Shown: piece after piece, positions 1-7,539 of the stretch
How the letters are laid out: each line of letters begins with the position of its first letter
How positions within the stretch are numbered: position 1 is the stretch's first letter
Source of the DNA: Nonomuraea aurantiaca
GTDB lineage: Bacteria > Actinomycetota > Actinomycetes > Streptosporangiales > Streptosporangiaceae
Length of the DNA stretch: 64,000 bases
NCBI RefSeq assembly: GCF_020215705.1
Contig: NZ_JAIWNB010000009.1
Location: forward strand, 248,001 to 312,000
Direction of reading: 5' to 3'
Position numbers and translations under genes: made by a program
The notes under the pieces: model-generated
Told to the model about the DNA's origin: nothing
What the model saw: the letters and a program-made list of their open reading frames with translations, nothing else
Databases searched by the model: none

Positions 1-1
1 G

Positions 2-322
2 CTGGCCACCCAGACGGAGCTCGACGCCGTGCTGTCCTTCTACGGCTCGGCCGTGCCCGAGGCGGCCGGGCTGATGGAGCGCATCGGCTCGCCCCTGCTG
101 CTGGTGTTCGGCGGCAGCGATCCGTACATTCCGCGCGACCAGGTGGCCACGGTCGAGCAGGTGGCGGCGGGCCGGGCCAACGTGCTCATGCACGTCGAGG
201 AGGAGGCCGGGCACGCCTTCCACAACAGCGAGTCGCCGATGTTCCACCAGCCGGAGCCCGCGGCGCGGGCTTGGCAGGTCGCGCTCGCCTTCCTCGCCGA
301 CCACCTGCCCGCGCGCCCGTAG
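2..322 (+). CDS. Dienelactone hydrolase family protein, C-terminal part
   Basis: This is the 3' end of a gene whose start lies left of the window; the frame is open from base 2 and ends in TAG. The visible 106 residues match the C-terminal third of an alpha/beta hydrolase of the dienelactone hydrolase type. A serine-less region is followed by GGSDPYIP, which carries the catalytic Asp, and then AGHAFHN, which carries the catalytic His. The nucleophile Cys or Ser would be upstream. Members hydrolyse dienelactones or small esters in the cytoplasm; the substrate here cannot be told. No signal peptide or membrane segment is seen in this part. Confidence 0.72.
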   Translation: MATQTELDAVLSFYGSAVPEAAGLMERIGSPLLLVFGGSDPYIPRDQVATVEQVAAGRANVLMHVEEEAGHAFHNSESPMFHQPEPAARAWQVALAFLADHLPARP

Positions 323-401
323 GCACCTCCCCCAGGCGCCCGTAGGCACCTATCCGGAAGGACAGCTTCCCGTACCTCGGGACGGCCGCCATCATGGTCC
401 A

Positions 402-943
402 ATGGCTCGGACGTGGGATTTGTGGGGAACCGTCATTATTGCTGGTACCTTTGCGCTCCCCGTGGCCGTCCTGGCAATCTTGCTCCTCGCCCGTCACCGC
501 GCCCGAGCGGGCCATCCGGCACCCGTGCGCACCGCCCTGGCCGACATCGGGATCGCCGTCGGAACCGCCCCCTGGGTGTGGATGATCCTCACCCCGGCGG
601 GCGGTCAGAGCGGAGTCAGCCTCGTGCCGTTCAGGGACCTCGCCGACGTGCTCAGCGCCCCTTGGGAGACGGTGTTGGTGCAGGTGGGAGGCAATCTGCT
701 GGTTTCGCGGCGCTCGGCGCGCTGCTGCCCGTACGCACCGCGCGGCTGGCGTCGACGGCCCGCGTCGCCGCCGTCGCGGCCGTCGCCTCGAGCACCGTGG
801 AGGCCCTCCAGTACGGCCTGCGGCTGGGCCGCCTCTCCTCCATCGACGACGTGATCGTCAACACCGCGGGAGCCGCGCTCGCCGCGCTGATTACTCGCCG
901 CTGGTGGGCGAGCCGAGTAGCGGCCGGGACCGTTCCAAGATAA
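402..943 (+). pseudogene. VanZ-like membrane protein with a -1 frameshift
   Basis: Two frames together make one VanZ-like protein. The first frame, from ATG 402, gives a hydrophobic N terminus and then VQVGGNLLV. Around base 700 the homology passes to another frame, reading FAALGALLPVRTARL, then VEALQYGLRLGRLSSIDDV and NTAGAALAAL, ending at 943. The family signature (GGNLL, F, PLG, LLP, then E.QY...GR...DD...NT.GA) is intact only if one base is restored in ctgctggtttcgcgg. So the gene either carries a real single-base deletion or the assembly has an error there. VanZ-like proteins are small multi-helix membrane proteins, some linked to teicoplanin resistance; the role here is unknown. Confidence 0.7.
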
Positions 944-1093
944 CGGCCCGCTGAAACCCCGCTGACTTCAACACATGGGCATGATGCGCTCAAAAGAAGC
1001 TCGCGACCATCCCCCTTATCTGTGCGATCGTGGACAAGACGGGGCAAGTTCTCTGGAGACGCCAAACGGGTTGGTGACAGAGGGTGGTCGAAC

Positions 1094-1846
1094 GTGTCTG
1101 AAGTCCCGGTATCCCACGAACCCCCGATCTATCGACGCATCGCCGACGGTCTCCGCTCCCGGATCCTGTCCGGCGAACTGCGCGACGGGGATCGGCTACC
1201 GGGCGAGAACACGCTCATGGCCGACTACGGGATCGCCCGCGCCACCGCCAGGCAGGCGCTCGCCGTACTGATCAACGAGGGGCTGGCGGTACCGAAGCGA
1301 GGCTCGGGGGTCTACGTGCGACTGTTCAAACCGATACGCCGGCACGGCTCACGCCGGCTCTCCCGTGAGCAATGGGGTCAGGGCCGCACCATCTGGGACG
1401 CCGACACGCGCGGCCGGCCCTTCACCGTGGACGAGGTGGAGGTGGCGCGCGAGCGGGCGCGCGAGGAGGTCGCGGGCGTCCTCGAAAGCGGCGAGGTGTG
1501 GGTACGGCGGCGCCGCTACTCGGTCGACGCCCGGCCCGTGCAGCTGGCCACCTCGTACTTCCCCGCCGGCCTGGTCGAGGGCAGCGCCATCACCGCCCCC
1601 GACACGGGGCCGGGCGGCGTGTACGCGCGGCTGCGCGATCTCGGCCTGCCACCCGCCCACTTCACCGAGGAAGTGCGCGCCAGGATGCCGGGACCGCGCG
1701 AGACCGGGCTGCTCGACCTGCCCGGCGGCACACCGGTGATCGTGATCACCCGGACCGCCTACACCGCGAACGGCCAGCCCGTCGAGCTCAACGAGATGGT
1801 GCTGGACTCGGCGGCGTACGTACTTCAGTACGACTTCGACGCCTAG
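1094..1846 (+). CDS. GntR-family transcriptional regulator (HutC/UTRA type)
   Basis: A 250-residue cytoplasmic regulator. Residues about 11-75 form a GntR winged helix (PPIYRRIADGL, LPGENTLMADYGIARATARQ, RGSGVYV). Residues about 100-248 form a UTRA ligand-binding domain, ending in the typical NELNEMVLDSAAYVLQYDF-like strand. UTRA domains bind small effectors such as sugars or amino acids; the ligand is not predictable. The frame is open further upstream, but GTG 1094 was chosen because AGAGGGTGG sits just before it and the preceding residues do not look conserved. A small protein follows at 1965, a common arrangement in this group, and an inverted repeat lies between them. Confidence 0.85.
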   Translation: MSEVPVSHEPPIYRRIADGLRSRILSGELRDGDRLPGENTLMADYGIARATARQALAVLINEGLAVPKRGSGVYVRLFKPIRRHGSRRLSREQWGQGRTIWDADTRGRPFTVDEVEVARERAREEVAGVLESGEVWVRRRRYSVDARPVQLATSYFPAGLVEGSAITAPDTGPGGVYARLRDLGLPPAHFTEEVRARMPGPRETGLLDLPGGTPVIVITRTAYTANGQPVELNEMVLDSAAYVLQYDFDA

Positions 1847-1879
1847 GTCAAGCAGAAATGTCAAGCGATAGGTTGACCT
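1845..1879. promoter_or_regulatory. Inverted repeat AGGTCAA...TTGACCT, candidate operator
   Basis: AGGTCAA (1845-1851) and TTGACCT (1873-1879) are perfect inverted arms with a second GTCAA inside. The element starts at the stop of the GntR gene and lies 85-120 bases before the next small gene. It could be an operator for the GntR protein or a weak hairpin; no poly-T tract follows. The assignment is an inference from position only. Confidence 0.35.
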
Positions 1880-1964
1880 GTCCCTTGCGATCATTGCCTT
1901 CTCTAGAGATGTGACGCAGGCTTCAAGGAGATGGAACCTGCGCGGGTCCCGGAGGGATGATCAG

Positions 1965-2204
1965 ATGTCCTTTGATCGGCATCTAGCCGACATCGCCCGG
2001 GAGTTCGCGCTCTGGACCATCTGGCGGAGCGACGCCGGCCGTTGGTGGGCCACGCGACATCACCCGCTCAGCGCAGCGCAGCGCGAGGCCGGGTGTGCGA
2101 TGACCATCGACGCCGACGACCCGGAGAGCCTGCGCGAGCAACTCCGGGACCAGGAGAGCAGGGCCGGCGCGCACGAGCCGCGAGCCGGTCCGGCGCCTCC
2201 GTGA
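1965..2204 (+). CDS. Small conserved hypothetical protein after GntR
   Basis: A 79-residue protein with no recognised domain. Its first half is rich in aromatics and basic residues (ALWTIWRSDAGRWWATR), then comes a short acidic segment (IDADDPESLREQL). Small proteins of this shape follow GntR or helix-turn-helix genes in many Streptosporangiales and Streptomyces genomes, from memory of the group. ATG 1965 is chosen over an upstream in-frame GTG at 1911 because GGAGGGA lies at 1951-1957 with good spacing. It has no membrane segment or signal peptide. The function is unknown; its place after the regulator suggests co-transcription. Confidence 0.6.
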   Translation: MSFDRHLADIAREFALWTIWRSDAGRWWATRHHPLSAAQREAGCAMTIDADDPESLREQLRDQESRAGAHEPRAGPAPP

Positions 2205-2316
2205 CAGCGTGGCGACGGACCGCTCCAGCGGTGCGCCGCGGACGCTCGCGAGCAGCCCGGTGCCGGGTCCAGCGACTCGGCGGCCCCGGCACCGGGCCCC
2301 CATAAGGGCCACGATC

Positions 2317-2355
2317 GCGGAAGCCTCCGACCCGATCGGGGGCGGAGGCTTCCGC
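2317..2355 (+). terminator. Perfect 13-bp stem-loop after the small gene
   Basis: GCGGAAGCCTCCG (2317-2329) pairs perfectly with CGGAGGCTTCCGC (2343-2355) across a 13-base loop. It lies 113 bases after the small gene on the plus strand. No T-tract follows on the plus strand, so it may be a GC-only terminator of the kind common in actinomycetes. Confidence 0.6.
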
Positions 2356-2374
2356 CCGTGGGACGTGAAACAGG

Positions 2375-2394
2375 GCCCCGCCATGTGGCGGGGC
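2375..2394 (-). terminator. Terminator of the DivIVA gene
   Basis: GCCCCGCC (2375-2382) and GGCGGGGC (2387-2394) form a tight 8-bp stem with a 4-base loop, 56 bases past the end of the minus-strand DivIVA gene. Read on the minus strand it is followed by CCTGTTTCAC, a short T-run, as expected for an intrinsic terminator. Confidence 0.7.
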
Positions 2395-2449
2395 TCTTCG
2401 AGTTCGCCGGTCGCCCGTTCTTCCGCTCCCCCGAAGGGGTGTCCCGCGG

Positions 2450-3517
2450 CTAGCGGCGGACGTCCGAGAGGCGGCCGATGATGTCGACGTCCGTGTCGTC
2501 CGAGACGGGCCGCTCGACCTCCGCCGTCCGCTCGGCCGGGCTGTCCTCGACGATGACCCGCACATCGTCCTGCGGCGTCGGCATGTGCTCCGGCTCCTGG
2601 ACCTCCTGCACCTGGTCGACCTGGTCGATCTGGTGGGTCGCCTCAGGGTCCTCCTGGGAGGCGGCCTCCAGAGCGGCGGGCTCGGGCGCGGTGGGCGGCT
2701 CGATGACGAGCGGACCCGCCTTGCCCTCGGTCTGCATGAGGTCGCCGAGCACGGAGCTGATCTCGGTCAGCCTCCGTACGACCTCGGTGTGCGTGTTGCT
2801 CAGGTATTCGACGCGCCGCCCCGCGTGCTCGTCGAGCGACTCGGCCCGCTGCTGCGCCGACGCCAGCGTCGACTCGGCCTCGGCGCGAGCGTTCGCGAGC
2901 GTCCGCTCGGCCTCCGCGGTCGCGGACGCGACGAGCTGCTCGGCCTCCTGCTTGGCGGAGGTGAGCACGCTGTCGGCCTCGGCCCGCGCCTCGCGCAGGG
3001 TGTCCTCGGCTTCGGTGCGGGCGCTGGTCAGCTTCTCCTCGGCGTCGGCACCCGCCTGGGCCAGCATGCGCTCGGCGGCCGCCGTCGCCTCGCCCACGCG
3101 CCGCTCGGCCTCCGACTGGGCGGAGGTGAGCATGTTGTCCGACGTCTCACGCGCCGAGGAGACCAGCCGGTCGGCCTCCGACTTGGCGGCGTCACGCACG
3201 CTGATGGCCTCGGCCTCCGCGTCCTCCTTCTTGGCGGCGGCCTCCTCCTCGCCCAGCCGGAGGATCTGCGCCAGCCTGGGGCTGAGATCCTCGTAGCTCT
3301 GCGGCGCCTCCACCATGCGCCGCCTGGCCTCCGCCAGCTCGACCCGGCCCTGTTCGGCCTGGTCGATCGCCCGCGCCAGCCGCTCTTCCAGATCTCGGAC
3401 TTGGTTACGGGTACGGATCATGTAGTCGTGCACCTGACGGCGGTTGTAGCCGCGCATCACGACTTCGAAGGTGTCCTCTTGCATCAGATCGGGAATGCTC
3501 TCGTGCTGGTTTGTCAT
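2450..3517 (-). CDS. DivIVA-domain long coiled-coil protein
   Basis: A 355-residue protein. The first 60 residues form a DivIVA-like module (DTFEVVMRGYNRRQVHDYM). Residues about 95-240 are a coiled coil with repeated Ala/Glu-rich blocks (SAQSEAERRVGEATAAAERM, AREEAESTL-like units), and residues about 250-355 are an acidic, Pro-rich tail. DivIVA proteins bind negatively curved membrane at poles and septa and organise polar growth. The long repeated coil resembles the Scy/FilP cytoskeletal scaffolds of Streptomyces more than the compact Wag31. It is single, divergent from the carbonic anhydrase gene, and ends in a clear terminator. Family assignment is firm; the exact partner set is inferred. 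Confidence 0.85.
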   Translation of the reverse strand: MTNQHESIPDLMQEDTFEVVMRGYNRRQVHDYMIRTRNQVRDLEERLARAIDQAEQGRVELAEARRRMVEAPQSYEDLSPRLAQILRLGEEEAAAKKEDAEAEAISVRDAAKSEADRLVSSARETSDNMLTSAQSEAERRVGEATAAAERMLAQAGADAEEKLTSARTEAEDTLREARAEADSVLTSAKQEAEQLVASATAEAERTLANARAEAESTLASAQQRAESLDEHAGRRVEYLSNTHTEVVRRLTEISSVLGDLMQTEGKAGPLVIEPPTAPEPAALEAASQEDPEATHQIDQVDQVQEVQEPEHMPTPQDDVRVIVEDSPAERTAEVERPVSDDTDVDIIGRLSDVRR

Positions 3518-3664
3518 GGGGGTTACCTAAGGGTTTGCGTGAGGCGGGGGAAACCGGCGGCTTGTAAGGGTCTGACGTCGAGACGTCAGGAATCGACTTT
3601 CCTGCCATCTGCCCACGTCCGCAACCGGAACACCAGACCTGGGGCGGGAATTACGATGTGACGG

Positions 3665-4186
3665 GTGTACATCGCAGCATTGGACAACGGGGCAGTCCCG
3701 GACATTCATCCCGAGGCGTACATCGCGCCGGGCGCCGTCGTGGTGGGCAGGGTTCGGGTGGGCCGGGCGTCCAGCATCTGGTACGGCTCCGTTCTCCGGG
3801 GTGACGACGAGCGGATAGAGATCGGCGAGGAGTGCAACGTACAGGATCTGTGCTGCCTCCATTCTGACCCAGGCGAGCCGGCGGTCCTGGAGCACCGGGT
3901 CAGTCTCGGCCACAAGGCCATGGTGCACGGCGCCCATGTCGAAGCCGGTGCGCTGATCGGCATCGGCGCGATCGTGCTCGGCGGCGCCCGCGTCGGCGCG
4001 GGCACCCTGGTCGCGGCCGGCGCCCTGATCGGGCCGGGCAAGAAGATCCCGGCCGGGGTGCTGGTCGCCGGAGTGCCGGGGAAGATCGTGCGCGAGCTCA
4101 CCGACGACGACCGCGCGAGCTTCGCCCGCACGCCGGACAACTACCAGGCCAAGGCACTCAGGCACCGGACGGCGTCACCACTTTGA
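3665..4186 (+). CDS. Gamma-class carbonic anhydrase family protein
   Basis: A 173-residue left-handed beta-helix protein built from hexapeptide repeats. The three zinc ligands of the gamma class are present as His66 (CCLHSD), His83 and His88 (LGHKAMVHG), and the RGDD and NVQD motifs of the active site are also seen. The expected reaction is reversible hydration of CO2 in the cytoplasm, although many relatives have weak or untested activity. The start is GTG 3665, with no strong ribosome site, perhaps a near-leaderless transcript. Its last 29 bases overlap the end of the convergent lipoprotein gene. Confidence 0.87.
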   Translation: MYIAALDNGAVPDIHPEAYIAPGAVVVGRVRVGRASSIWYGSVLRGDDERIEIGEECNVQDLCCLHSDPGEPAVLEHRVSLGHKAMVHGAHVEAGALIGIGAIVLGGARVGAGTLVAAGALIGPGKKIPAGVLVAGVPGKIVRELTDDDRASFARTPDNYQAKALRHRTASPL

Positions 4187-5069
4187 TCAGGACGTCGTCC
4201 GGCACCGAGGCGGTGTTGAGCGCGTCCGCGTAGTCGGGCAGCTCGGGCCGGAGGAACCGGACGAAGTCGACGGTCATCTTGACGTCGGGCGTGCCCTTGA
4301 CCTGCTGGGCGTTGCCCTTGGCGGCATCCTTCTTGAGGGTGTTGTAGCTGTTCCAGTCGGTGTAGGCGGTCATGCCCCACTGCAGCACCTCGGGAAGGTT
4401 CGCCGGCCACCGCTGGCCGACCTTCCAGGCGCCGCCGTCCTCCTTGTACAGGGCCACCGCGGCGGTCCCGACCCTGGCCAGGACGAACTCCACCCAGCCG
4501 GTTTTGATCTTGACCTCCTTCGGCGCGGAACTGCCGTTCTTGGTGTACGTCATCTCCAGCTGGCCGCTCGTGTCGGCCGTGCCGGTGGTCACCGACACCC
4601 AGTTCGCGTTGCCGGACGAATCGGGCACCCTGGCCATCAGGCCACCGAGCGAGAACTTCTGCGTGGGCGTGGCGCCCTTCTTGCCCTCCACCTTGAGCCG
4701 CGCGTGCATGACGATGTCCCCGGCGAGCTCCTGGTAGACGAACGGGCCGCGGAAGCCGTCGAACCAGGCGGAAACCTTGGGCTCCAAGTACAGCGAGCCC
4801 TTGGCGGTCGTACTGACATCGAGCTTGGCGATCCGATCGAGGTCCTTTTCGGTGTCGCTCAGCTTGCTCCACACCGACAGATTCTTGGCGGCGTCGAACT
4901 CGTCCGACGCCGAACCCACTTCTCCGCCGGGCTTGGGGGGTAAGGCCTCCTTCAGGGTCAGGACGCCGGGGCCGGTGGGGGACGGCTGCACCGAAGTGGC
5001 CGTACCGCACCCGGCGAGAACCCCCAAGACCGACAGAACCCCCACCAGCGTTGCCCTCATAGCGGACAT
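4158..5069 (-). CDS. Lipoprotein with a predicted concanavalin-like domain
   Basis: About 303 residues. The N terminus is a lipoprotein signal with lipobox LAGC, so the mature protein should be anchored on the outer face of the membrane. The body has SDEFDAAKNLSVWSKL at its start, FVYQELAGDIVMHARL, and WVEFVLARVGTAAVALYK. These match the layout of DUF1349/LamG-like beta-sandwich domains that bind or cleave glycans. The start was set at ATG 5069 rather than GTG 5099, since the divergent gene begins at 5114 and leaves no room for a promoter. The catalytic role is unknown. Confidence 0.6.
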   Translation of the reverse strand: MSAMRATLVGVLSVLGVLAGCGTATSVQPSPTGPGVLTLKEALPPKPGGEVGSASDEFDAAKNLSVWSKLSDTEKDLDRIAKLDVSTTAKGSLYLEPKVSAWFDGFRGPFVYQELAGDIVMHARLKVEGKKGATPTQKFSLGGLMARVPDSSGNANWVSVTTGTADTSGQLEMTYTKNGSSAPKEVKIKTGWVEFVLARVGTAAVALYKEDGGAWKVGQRWPANLPEVLQWGMTAYTDWNSYNTLKKDAAKGNAQQVKGTPDVKMTVDFVRFLRPELPDYADALNTASVPDDVLIKVVTPSGA

Positions 5070-5113
5070 TCTGCCGGGTAAAGCCCGTTGTTGATTCACA
5101 TCAGACCAGTACG

Positions 5114-6745
5114 ATGGCCGCCGTGCGCTCCTGGAATGCGTTCACCGCCGTCGAGGCGGCGGTCCGCGCGATGGTCGCGGACCCGCGCTGGCCCGGGCTT
5201 CCCGTGCCCGTTCGCGCCCAGGTGATAGCGGCCAGAGCCCTGGTGACGCCCGAAGGGGACCGGTGGCTGTTCGGGGCGCACGCGCGCTGGTATCTGCACG
5301 ACCCCGCCGACGGCCGCTGGCACCTGTCGCCGCCGCCCAGGGACGCTCGTACGCGCGACGCCCGGCACCCCGCCGCGGTGCTGCCCGTCCGGGTGATCCC
5401 CCGTGGCCCGGACTTCGCCGCCGAGCCGGGCTCCACCCAGGCCTTCGTCGGTCCCGACGTGCCCACCGGGCTCACCGATCAGATCCGGCTGCTGCTGCGG
5501 GCCGAGGAACGCCGGTCGGAGCGCGACTATCCGTTGAGCGCCTTCGACGCGATCTTCGCCAGAGACGTGCCGAGCACGGTCGCCGCGATCTGGGGGACGA
5601 TCATGTGGTGCGCGTACGCGCCCGCCTTCGACGGCAACGAGCGGCTCATCACGGCCTTCGGCGAATACCTGCGGCGGCCGCTGCCCGGTGACGAGTGGGT
5701 GCGCTGGCTGCCCGCGCCGCCGCTGCTCGACCTCGTCACGCTCATCTCCGAGCGGCTGCGCGCCGGGCACTCCCGCGCCGCGCTCCGGCTGGCCGCCACG
5801 ATCGCGGACACGGCCCAGATCCTGCTGTCCGACCCCCGCTTCAGGCCGCGCGCGCTGGCGCTGCTCACGATGGTGGAGCCCACGCTCCGGCAGCCGCACC
5901 TCGACGACCGCGCGGCCCTGCGCGACGACCACACGGTACGGCAGGCGTGGCTCGACCGGTTGCCGGAGCGGCTGGGCCGGGCGGCGCTGGTGGAGACCGA
6001 CCCGGAGACGCACTTCCGCCACACCGTCTACGACCTGCTGGAGGCGCTGGACTTCACCACCGAGCCGTCCCGGGCGGCGGCGGCCTTCCTGGCGGACCTC
6101 TCCGACTCGCGGGGGCTGCTTCCCGGGTATCTGGACCACCGGTTGCGGCGGGCGTACGAGGAGCTCGCCCGGGCGGGGCTGACGAGCACCTCGGCGGCGG
6201 AGACCACCCAGCCCGAGGGCTTCCCCACGCGGGCGCCGTTGCCCTATCCGTGGCGCGCCGGGCCGCCGGAGACGGGCGCCTACGCGGCTGTGCCGAGGAC
6301 GGGCGCACACGCCGTACCCGAGACGGGGGTCCACGCCCTGCCCGGCACGGGCGCACACGCCATACCGGAGACAGGAGCTCACGCCCTGCCCGGCACGGGC
6401 GCACACGCCATACCCGAAACGGGAGCCCATGCCGTGCCCGGCACGGGCGCACTACCCGAGACGGGGGCCCACGCTCTCCCTGGAACGGGCGCGCCGGGCT
6501 TCGCCGTGCCGCGGGCCTCTGAGGTGGAGCGGCAGTCGGCGCCCGTGCGGGAGGAGCCGCGGGCGGCTGGATCCGGTGTCGAGCCGCCCGATCGGGCGGC
6601 CGCGGCGGCCGTGCTGGGGGCCGCGTACGCCGTCGGGCTGGCGTGGGGCCGGGTCACGGGGGCACGGGTGCCGGAGCGCGGGTTCGCGGGAGCGGCGGCG
6701 CTCGTCCACCGCTTGATCCCCGAACGCGACGACATGCACTTCTAA
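5114..6745 (+). CDS. Hypothetical protein with a TGAHA octapeptide repeat
   Basis: A 543-residue protein of unknown function. Residues 1-380 look globular and alpha-helical, without a signal peptide or membrane helices; the motif WGTIMWCAYAPAFDG near residue 155 is distinctive. Residues about 385-460 are ten degenerate copies of an 8-residue unit, PETGAHAL or PGTGAHAI. A short Ala-rich C-terminal part (residues about 495-543) looks folded again. The repeat resembles a flexible linker rather than a domain. It stands divergent from a lipoprotein gene and alone on its strand. No homologous family was recognised from memory. Confidence 0.65.
   Translation: MAAVRSWNAFTAVEAAVRAMVADPRWPGLPVPVRAQVIAARALVTPEGDRWLFGAHARWYLHDPADGRWHLSPPPRDARTRDARHPAAVLPVRVIPRGPDFAAEPGSTQAFVGPDVPTGLTDQIRLLLRAEERRSERDYPLSAFDAIFARDVPSTVAAIWGTIMWCAYAPAFDGNERLITAFGEYLRRPLPGDEWVRWLPAPPLLDLVTLISERLRAGHSRAALRLAATIADTAQILLSDPRFRPRALALLTMVEPTLRQPHLDDRAALRDDHTVRQAWLDRLPERLGRAALVETDPETHFRHTVYDLLEALDFTTEPSRAAAAFLADLSDSRGLLPGYLDHRLRRAYEELARAGLTSTSAAETTQPEGFPTRAPLPYPWRAGPPETGAYAAVPRTGAHAVPETGVHALPGTGAHAIPETGAHALPGTGAHAIPETGAHAVPGTGALPETGAHALPGTGAPGFAVPRASEVERQSAPVREEPRAAGSGVEPPDRAAAAAVLGAAYAVGLAWGRVTGARVPERGFAGAAALVHRLIPERDDMHF
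6266..6494 (+). repeat. 24-bp in-frame tandem repeat
   Basis: Ten copies of a 24-base unit encode P(E/G)TGAHA(V/L/I). Units alternate PETG and PGTG, giving a 48-base higher-order period, which suggests expansion by unequal exchange or slippage. One unit is shortened (PGTGAL). It lies wholly within the gene at 5114-6745 and keeps frame. Confidence 0.9.
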
Positions 6746-6958
6746 CCCACTAATACGCTATTTCACTCTAACCCCACCCATATCGTTCTAAGACTAGAAG
6801 CAACGCACCATTAGCTGAATTGTGATCTCTGATTGGGGAAATGATCCCCGTGGGGCCCAGGTGGCGTTGAAAGGAATGACTCCGATGGGCCATGTCGCCG
6901 GAAGGGCCCCCGCCGTAACCTCGTAGAGGGTGTGGGCTGCGGAAGGAAGGACGACGCG

Positions 6959-7120
6959 GTGGGGCACGACGACCTGGACTCTCGGGTCCACGACCGTGTC
7001 GCGTTGGACGAGATTGCGCTCTACGCCGAGGTGCTCACCGCCGTCGCTATCAGCGAGCGGCGGCTGACCTTGGACGAGCTCGACGACGCGCTCGGATTGC
7101 GGACTTCGGCGAGCCGCTGA
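6959..7120 (+). CDS. Small conserved actinobacterial protein
   Basis: A 53-residue protein beginning at GTG 6959 after the strong ribosome site GGAAGGAAGG. The pattern DEIALYAEVLTAVAISERRLTLDELDDALG matches a widespread class of tiny actinobacterial proteins that carry ALYGELM-like and ERPL..AEID motifs, recalled rather than searched. It is predicted to be two helices, cytoplasmic, with no known function. An in-frame GTG upstream at 6932 would place the ribosome site inside the gene and is rejected. A clear terminator follows. Confidence 0.65.
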   Translation: MGHDDLDSRVHDRVALDEIALYAEVLTAVAISERRLTLDELDDALGLRTSASR

Positions 7121-7140
7121 AGACCATCACTAATGACCTA

Positions 7141-7166
7141 GTCCCGGATCCCGTGGGGTCCGGGAC
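7141..7166 (+). terminator. Intrinsic terminator
   Basis: GTCCCGGA (7141-7148) and TCCGGGAC (7159-7166) form a perfect 8-bp stem with a 10-base loop, followed by GGTCGTTTTC. It lies 20 bases after the small gene ending at 7120. Confidence 0.75.
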
Positions 7167-7228
7167 GGTCGTTTTCAGGGATGGTTCGCCACGGCACAAC
7201 ATGACTAGTCAGTTGAGCCCGCCGCCTC

Positions 7229-7510
7229 CTACGAACGGACGAGACGCGCGATCGCCGCTGACGCCTCTTTGACCTTCGCCTCCGCCTCGGGCCCACCGGT
7301 GTTGATGGCGTCGGCCACGCAGTGCGAGATGTGCTCCTCGAGCAGCCCGAGAGCCACCGCCTGCAGCGCCCGCGTCGCCGCGGACACCTGGGTCAGCACA
7401 TCGATGCAGTAGGCGTCGTCGTCGACCATCCTCTGCAGGCCCCTGATCTGCCCTTCGATGCGCCTGAGCCGCGTCAGATATGCCTGCTTGTCTCCGCTGT
7501 ACCCGTGCAT
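7229..7510 (-). CDS. csoR: CsoR-family copper-sensing repressor
   Basis: A 93-residue all-helical repressor (formerly DUF156). The Cu(I)-binding set of CsoR is present as Cys35 (YCIDVL), His60 and Cys64 (EEHISHC), and the basic surface TRLRRIEGQIRGLQRM is the DNA-binding face. It should bind operator DNA as a tetramer and release it on binding copper. The start ATG 7510 has AGGAGC just upstream. No copper ATPase or chaperone lies beside it, so its targets are probably elsewhere. Relatives of the same fold sense nickel, formaldehyde or persulfide, but the C-H-C spacing favours copper. Confidence 0.82.
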   Translation of the reverse strand: MHGYSGDKQAYLTRLRRIEGQIRGLQRMVDDDAYCIDVLTQVSAATRALQAVALGLLEEHISHCVADAINTGGPEAEAKVKEASAAIARLVRS

Positions 7511-7539
7511 GCTCCTAAGGTACCCGGAAGCGGAATCGC

